Shown piece after piece: positions 60,814 to 64,000 of a DNA stretch of 64,000 nucleotides (position 1 is the stretch's first letter; every line of letters begins with the position of its first letter). A program made the translations under genes and the position numbers. This stretch comes from CAYUAG01 sp964554015 (GTDB lineage Bacteria > Zhuqueibacterota > QNDG01 > CAYUAG01). Under the pieces are notes generated by a model that was given only the letters and a program-made list of their open reading frames with translations, searched no databases and was not told the DNA's origin. The stretch lies in contig CAZKMO010000001.1 of NCBI GenBank assembly GCA_964554015.1, positions 25,134-89,133 of the forward strand. The letters run 5' to 3'.

Positions 60814-61263
60814 TTATTTAATTGAATTAACAATTTTATGACGAATTAAATAATTCGAATCAGTTAAAATTATCTGTCTTCCCCACTTATCCGTTCTAGA
60901 TAAGAGTACAGGAGCACGCATATTAACCGTAACATCATCCTGAGAATTTCCGATGGTAACAATAGTATAAATGTATTCCCAATCCTTGACATCCTTAATA
61001 TTAGGTTTATAATCCGGTATTAAAATTTTTGGATTAATAAGTGGAAAAAATAAATTTGGATCATCTATTGAAATTAGAAGTTTAAAAGGGCGATATTTTT
61101 CTCCACTCCAGATTATATAATCTTTAAACTCTTTATAGCCATAAAGACCTTCCTGAAAAGTATAAATGCTATCATCCGTATATTCAATTTTACCAACTTG
61201 AGTATCTAGATAATAAACATCCTTTTCTTGTTGTCTTTTTTTTTGTTTCTCTTTTTTTAACAT
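60814..61263 (-). CDS. fliW: flagellar assembly factor FliW
   Basis: This 149-residue protein has the FliW core: 'VGKIEYTDDSIYTFQEGLYG', 'FKLLISIDDPNLFFPLINP', and 'VTVNMRAPVLLSRTDKWGRQ'. FliW binds flagellin and CsrA, linking flagellin level to its translation. A longer start at 61290 is possible; 61263 is preferred because AAAGGAT lies ~8 bases upstream and the extra residues are poor in family features. It precedes csrA as in many flagellated bacteria. Confidence 0.93.
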   Translation of the reverse strand: MLKKEKQKKRQQEKDVYYLDTQVGKIEYTDDSIYTFQEGLYGYKEFKDYIIWSGEKYRPFKLLISIDDPNLFFPLINPKILIPDYKPNIKDVKDWEYIYTIVTIGNSQDDVTVNMRAPVLLSRTDKWGRQIILTDSNYLIRHKIVNSIK

Positions 61264-61677
61264 TATTGTATCCTTTAAAATATTCCCCATAATTTTATTT
61301 GATTATCTTAATCTAATATCTAAAATAAAATTATAATTCTTATAAAAACTACTCAATCCAGCTACTCCTTAAAAACTTTTGCTCCCAGTTTTATCTTTTT
61401 TGAAACTGAGAAATTATCAATTTGTTCCCTGGAAACCTTTCATTTGTTACAATCAAATACGGATATAGTTTACTTGATTACTACCATAATCCTTCGAATT
61501 TCTGAGAACAAGACTTTTTCCTTTCTTGATGTCCTTAATATAAAATAAAAACTCAAATAATTATAAAGATACTGTTAAAGAAATGATTCTTGAGGATTAT
61601 AATAAAAACTGTTTATATCAGGTATTAACTCCTATCTTTAATGTTAAAATATAATCATTTTTGACATCAATTCCAAT
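61264..61677. other. ~400-base non-coding gap where flgK/flgL are usual
   Basis: The space between flgN and fliW holds no frame I can support on either strand. In many genomes flgK and flgL (hook-associated proteins) lie here. I see no recognisable remnant of them. The stretch is AT-rich with several T- and A-runs; it probably contains the fliW promoter. Confidence 0.55.
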
Positions 61678-62157
61678 CTAAAATACTTCTTTCGTTTCAG
61701 GTTCCGAAGCAAACATACACAAACATTTATCAATAAATTCTTGAGAGTTTTTCAGTAAATATTGATTCTTATCATCTGTTGTCCGAACTTTATGGGATAA
61801 AATCCCGAGGACATTTCTAAACTCTTTTAATCTTTTTGCATATTTTTTTTCAATATAAGGAATAATATCATTAAATTGTACATTCTCATTCTGTTTTAAA
61901 TCTTGGAAGAAATTTTGTAAATTTCCCCTTCTCTTTTGTCCTAATTCTTTTGTTTTTTCCATAATTTCTTTGACTGCAGCATTTGTTCTTACTATCAACT
62001 CAGAATCTCCCTTTAAAATTAACGATTGCTGCTTAATCAATGCTTCTAAAAGTATTGTATAAGCATTTATTTCTTCTTCTACAATCTTGATGAATTCAGC
62101 AACTAATTGTTCCATATTAATCTTATTTTCATCTTTTCTCTTTAAATCATTAATCAT
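61678..62157 (-). CDS. flgN: FlgN-type flagellar export chaperone
   Basis: This 159-residue all-helical protein fits the FlgN family: long amphipathic helices with 'VEEEINAYTILLEALIKQQ' near the N-terminus and 'DSELIVRTNAAVKEIMEKTK' next, the usual length, and genomic linkage to fliW-csrA. FlgN guards the hook-associated proteins FlgK and FlgL before export. Sequence conservation in this family is low, so context carries much of the call. A sigma-54-type promoter lies ~36 bases upstream of the start. Confidence 0.8.
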   Translation of the reverse strand: MINDLKRKDENKINMEQLVAEFIKIVEEEINAYTILLEALIKQQSLILKGDSELIVRTNAAVKEIMEKTKELGQKRRGNLQNFFQDLKQNENVQFNDIIPYIEKKYAKRLKEFRNVLGILSHKVRTTDDKNQYLLKNSQEFIDKCLCMFASEPETKEVF

Positions 62158-62192
62158 AATTATTCCTTTTATGCTTGTTCAACTCATCTATA

Positions 62193-62208
62193 AGCAAACC
62201 ATATGCCA
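62193..62208 (-). promoter_or_regulatory. sigma-54-type promoter of flgN
   Basis: On the minus strand TGGCATATGGTTTGCT matches -24/-12 with exact GG-N10-GC spacing. Start near 62182 gives a ~25-base leader to flgN. Confidence 0.7.
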
Positions 62209-62399
62209 TTATCTAACTTAAAAAAATTTTTCATAAATTACTGCTAAGTATTTATTTTTCAATATGGCACCTTATTTTATATTATTATTTGTTAAATAAA
62301 TATAGGGTAATTAAGGTAAACATTTCCATATTTAGAGGAAATAAATACCAAAATTATTTGAAAAAACAATCCCAGATAAATATTGATAAATATTGATTT

Positions 62400-62415
62400 T
62401 GGCACTATATTTGCT
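62400..62415 (+). promoter_or_regulatory. sigma-54-type promoter of the M23 peptidase gene
   Basis: TGGCACTATATTTGCT is the best match in the window (TGGCAC-N5-TTGCT, GG-N10-GC). Start near 62426 gives a ~28-base leader. A direct repeat (ATAAATATTGATAAATATTG, about 62377-62396) lies just upstream. Confidence 0.75.
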
Positions 62416-62453
62416 ATTAGTAATTATAAATAATTATAAAAATAAAGGTAAAA

Positions 62454-63353
62454 ATGCCTAAGAAACAGTATCTTATAAGCATTGTAGAAACAAAAACTGA
62501 AAAAGCTTACAGTGCCTATATTTCTAAATTAAAAGGATTATTTTTATTTTTTTGTCTTTTAATTCTATTTATAGCAATCTCATTACCTTTAGCACATCTG
62601 CTAATCAGAGGAAAAGATACACTAAAAATTTATCAGTTAAAAAAAGAAAATAATGTATTGCAAAAAAAATTCAATACCATACAGGCAAGATCAGATACCA
62701 TTTTAGTACATTTAAAGCAATTAAAAAATGAGAACCAAAAAATAAACTCACTATTTGCCAATACCTCATCAAATATCCAATATGGTGTAGGAGGGCAAGA
62801 AATCACACCATCTTTTAGTAATTTTAATCATCCGGTAATTACCAAAACAGAAATCGAGTTGTCTAAGATTGAGAAAGAAGTTGATTGGTTGAGTAAAAGT
62901 ATATCCCATTTAAACAGTAATATTTCCTCCAAAATGAATAAAATTTCACACTATCCCTCTATTAGACCTACTAGAAAAGGGTGGGTATCATCCACTTTTG
63001 GAAAAAGAAAAGATCCTTTTACCAATAAAATCGTTGATCACCCTGGAATAGATATTTGTACAGGAATCGGGACAAATGTAATTGCAACCGGGGATGGAAA
63101 AGTGATAGCAATAAGAGAAGATTTTATAGAAAATAAAGGGTATGGAAAATTCATCTTAATTGATCATGGATTTGGGTATAAAACTCTCTATGCTCACTTA
63201 TCAAAAATTTCAGTTAAAAAAGGACAAAATGTTAAACGTTGGGATATAATCGGTCTGACTGGTAACAGCGGAAAATCAACTTCCCCCCACCTCCATTACG
63301 GAGTTTTTCATAATGGAAAACCACAAGATCCCTATAATTTTATTCTGGAATAA
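62454..63353 (+). CDS. membrane-anchored M23 (LytM-type) peptidoglycan peptidase
   Basis: This 299-residue protein has one N-terminal transmembrane helix (about 28-52), two coiled-coil stretches (about 60-105 and 135-165), and a C-terminal M23 domain with the zinc ligands 'DHPGIDICT' (H-x3-D) and 'SPHLHYGVFHNG' (H-x-H), so it looks active. It would cut peptide cross-links in the periplasm. It is divergent from flgN and both have sigma-54-type promoters, so a role in letting the flagellum through the wall is plausible. A cell-division role, as for many such proteins, is the alternative. Confidence 0.9.
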   Translation: MPKKQYLISIVETKTEKAYSAYISKLKGLFLFFCLLILFIAISLPLAHLLIRGKDTLKIYQLKKENNVLQKKFNTIQARSDTILVHLKQLKNENQKINSLFANTSSNIQYGVGGQEITPSFSNFNHPVITKTEIELSKIEKEVDWLSKSISHLNSNISSKMNKISHYPSIRPTRKGWVSSTFGKRKDPFTNKIVDHPGIDICTGIGTNVIATGDGKVIAIREDFIENKGYGKFILIDHGFGYKTLYAHLSKISVKKGQNVKRWDIIGLTGNSGKSTSPHLHYGVFHNGKPQDPYNFILE

Positions 63354-63458
63354 TCAATACATCTACAAAAAAATTAATTATATAATTCATCATCAATTTT
63401 TTTTATCTTTACTCCCCTGTACTTAGGCCACTCTTTTTTTCTTTTATCTTTTTTCTCT

Positions 63459-63998
63459 TTATATCCTTACCCCTATCATGGTAATATCATCCCGCTGTTC
63501 CTCTGTACCCTGATACCTAGCCAATTCCTTAATCATGGCTTGTTGCTGCTCCTGCATACTCAAATCGGATATTGACTTTAAAAAATTTTTTAACCGACCT
63601 GATCCATATCGCCTGTTTTTAACATTCTGCTGATCTACAAAACCGTCTGTGGTTAAATAAAACTGATCTCCCTTCTGAATCTCCAGTTCGTGTCCTTTAA
63701 AAATTCGTTTCTTTTCCCGCTGCCTGCCCCCGATCGAGCGGCGTTCTCCTTTTATCTCAGTTAATGTTATATCCCCCCTTTTTATCATATACAAAGGACG
63801 CTCGGCTCCGGCAAATTCCAACTTATAACTCCCGCCATTTTTCTCTAACACACAGAGACATACATCCATCCCATCCTGGGTTTTATTCTGCTCTTGCCCC
63901 TGCTTTAAGGCAGTGCGTACTTCCTGATTCAGCTGGCTTAAAATACCAGCCGGGTTCAGATTTTTCTGCTCAGTTACTATCTCATTCAGAAAGGCATT
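63459..63998 (-). CDS. SpoIIE/RsbU-type PP2C serine phosphatase, C-terminal part (runs off window)
   Basis: The frame is open to the window edge, so only the last 179 residues are seen. They match the C-terminal half of a SpoIIE phosphatase domain: 'LNPAGILSQLNQEVRTAL', 'DGMDVCLCVLE', 'EFAGAERPLYMI', 'IQKGDQFYLTTDGFVDQQN' with a metal-binding Asp, and the closing 'QRDDITMIGVRI'. Such enzymes dephosphorylate anti-sigma antagonists and oppose RsbW kinases; an RsbW-like gene is at 46229-46645. An ATG at 63869 is internal, not the start. It converges with the M23 gene, with a T-rich 105-base gap between. Confidence 0.9.
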   Translation of the reverse strand, partial: NAFLNEIVTEQKNLNPAGILSQLNQEVRTALKQGQEQNKTQDGMDVCLCVLEKNGGSYKLEFAGAERPLYMIKRGDITLTEIKGERRSIGGRQREKKRIFKGHELEIQKGDQFYLTTDGFVDQQNVKNRRYGSGRLKNFLKSISDLSMQEQQQAMIKELARYQGTEEQRDDITMIGVRI

Positions 63999-64000
63999 CC

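Noticed and set aside
62265..62280. Third TGGCAC site between flgN and the M23 gene
   Set aside because: The -12 part lacks GC at the required spacing (CTTATTTTAT), so it is not a sigma-54 promoter.
1..64000. CRISPR array, prophage or integrated plasmid
   Set aside because: No regularly spaced direct repeats, cas genes, integrase, phage structural or replication genes were seen.

Overview
The window looks like a chromosome segment from an AT-rich, Gram-negative bacterium of the FCB type (Calditrichota/KSB1/Marinimicrobia-like; my inference). The basis is a PorV-family outer-membrane protein, two proteins with C-terminal type IX secretion (T9SS) sorting domains containing the 'YPNPFN/YPNPAKGN' signature, many lipoproteins, DUF5683 and DUF362 proteins, and a large SprA-like outer-membrane barrel. 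Anaerobic life is suggested by an oxygen-independent ergothioneine gene pair. Flagellar accessory genes (flgN, fliW, csrA) are present. No rRNA, CRISPR array, prophage or transposase gene was seen.

Layout. 1-4.7 kb: a plant-polysaccharide group with the end of a GH10 xylanase, a DUF5060/DUF4038 secreted glycosidase, an unknown protein and a GH105 unsaturated glycuronyl hydrolase lipoprotein. 4.8-10 kb: two GNAT acetyltransferases, then a tight run rhodanese (EanB-like) - histidine trimethyltransferase (EanA/EgtD) - SufS - SufE - SDR. This is the most exciting item: an anaerobic ergothioneine cluster with what looks like its own sulfur-delivery pair. 10.6-20.4 kb: envelope genes (serine hydrolase and SnoaL-like lipoproteins, two Tat-signal DUF362 proteins, one of them with a T9SS tail, a DUF6599-like lipoprotein, and a 1397-residue propeller + SprA-like barrel protein that appears to lack a normal start codon). 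21.2-28.9 kb: tRNA-Asn, glnA, gltB and gltD, the GS/GOGAT ammonia assimilation path, preceded by a sigma-54-like promoter. 29-41 kb, mostly minus strand: ChaN-like lipoprotein, two DUF5683 paralogues, an HExxH/propeller/barrel protein, an M6-like pseudoprotease T9SS cargo and PorV. 41.2-53.3 kb: housekeeping (S4 protein, nth, ugd, eno, FtsB/DivIC-like, DUF502, RsbW, rlmN, dapB-dapA-dapD-aminotransferase, UbiA-type prenyltransferase). 53.3-60.1 kb, minus strand: a seven-gene phosphorelay with eight receiver domains, two histidine kinases, two HPt domains and no DNA-binding output. 60.5-64 kb: csrA, fliW, flgN, an M23 peptidase and the end of a SpoIIE-type phosphatase.

Connections. Five sigma-54-type (-24/-12) matches lie in non-coding DNA: upstream of flgN, the M23 peptidase, the phosphorelay operon, tRNA-Asn/glnA, and a small gene/porV region. 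They suggest that motility, the phosphorelay, nitrogen assimilation and perhaps the T9SS porin share sigma-54 control. Several inverted repeats, including one MITE-like element, occupy intergenic spaces. Family assignments come from motif recognition by eye; no database search was run.
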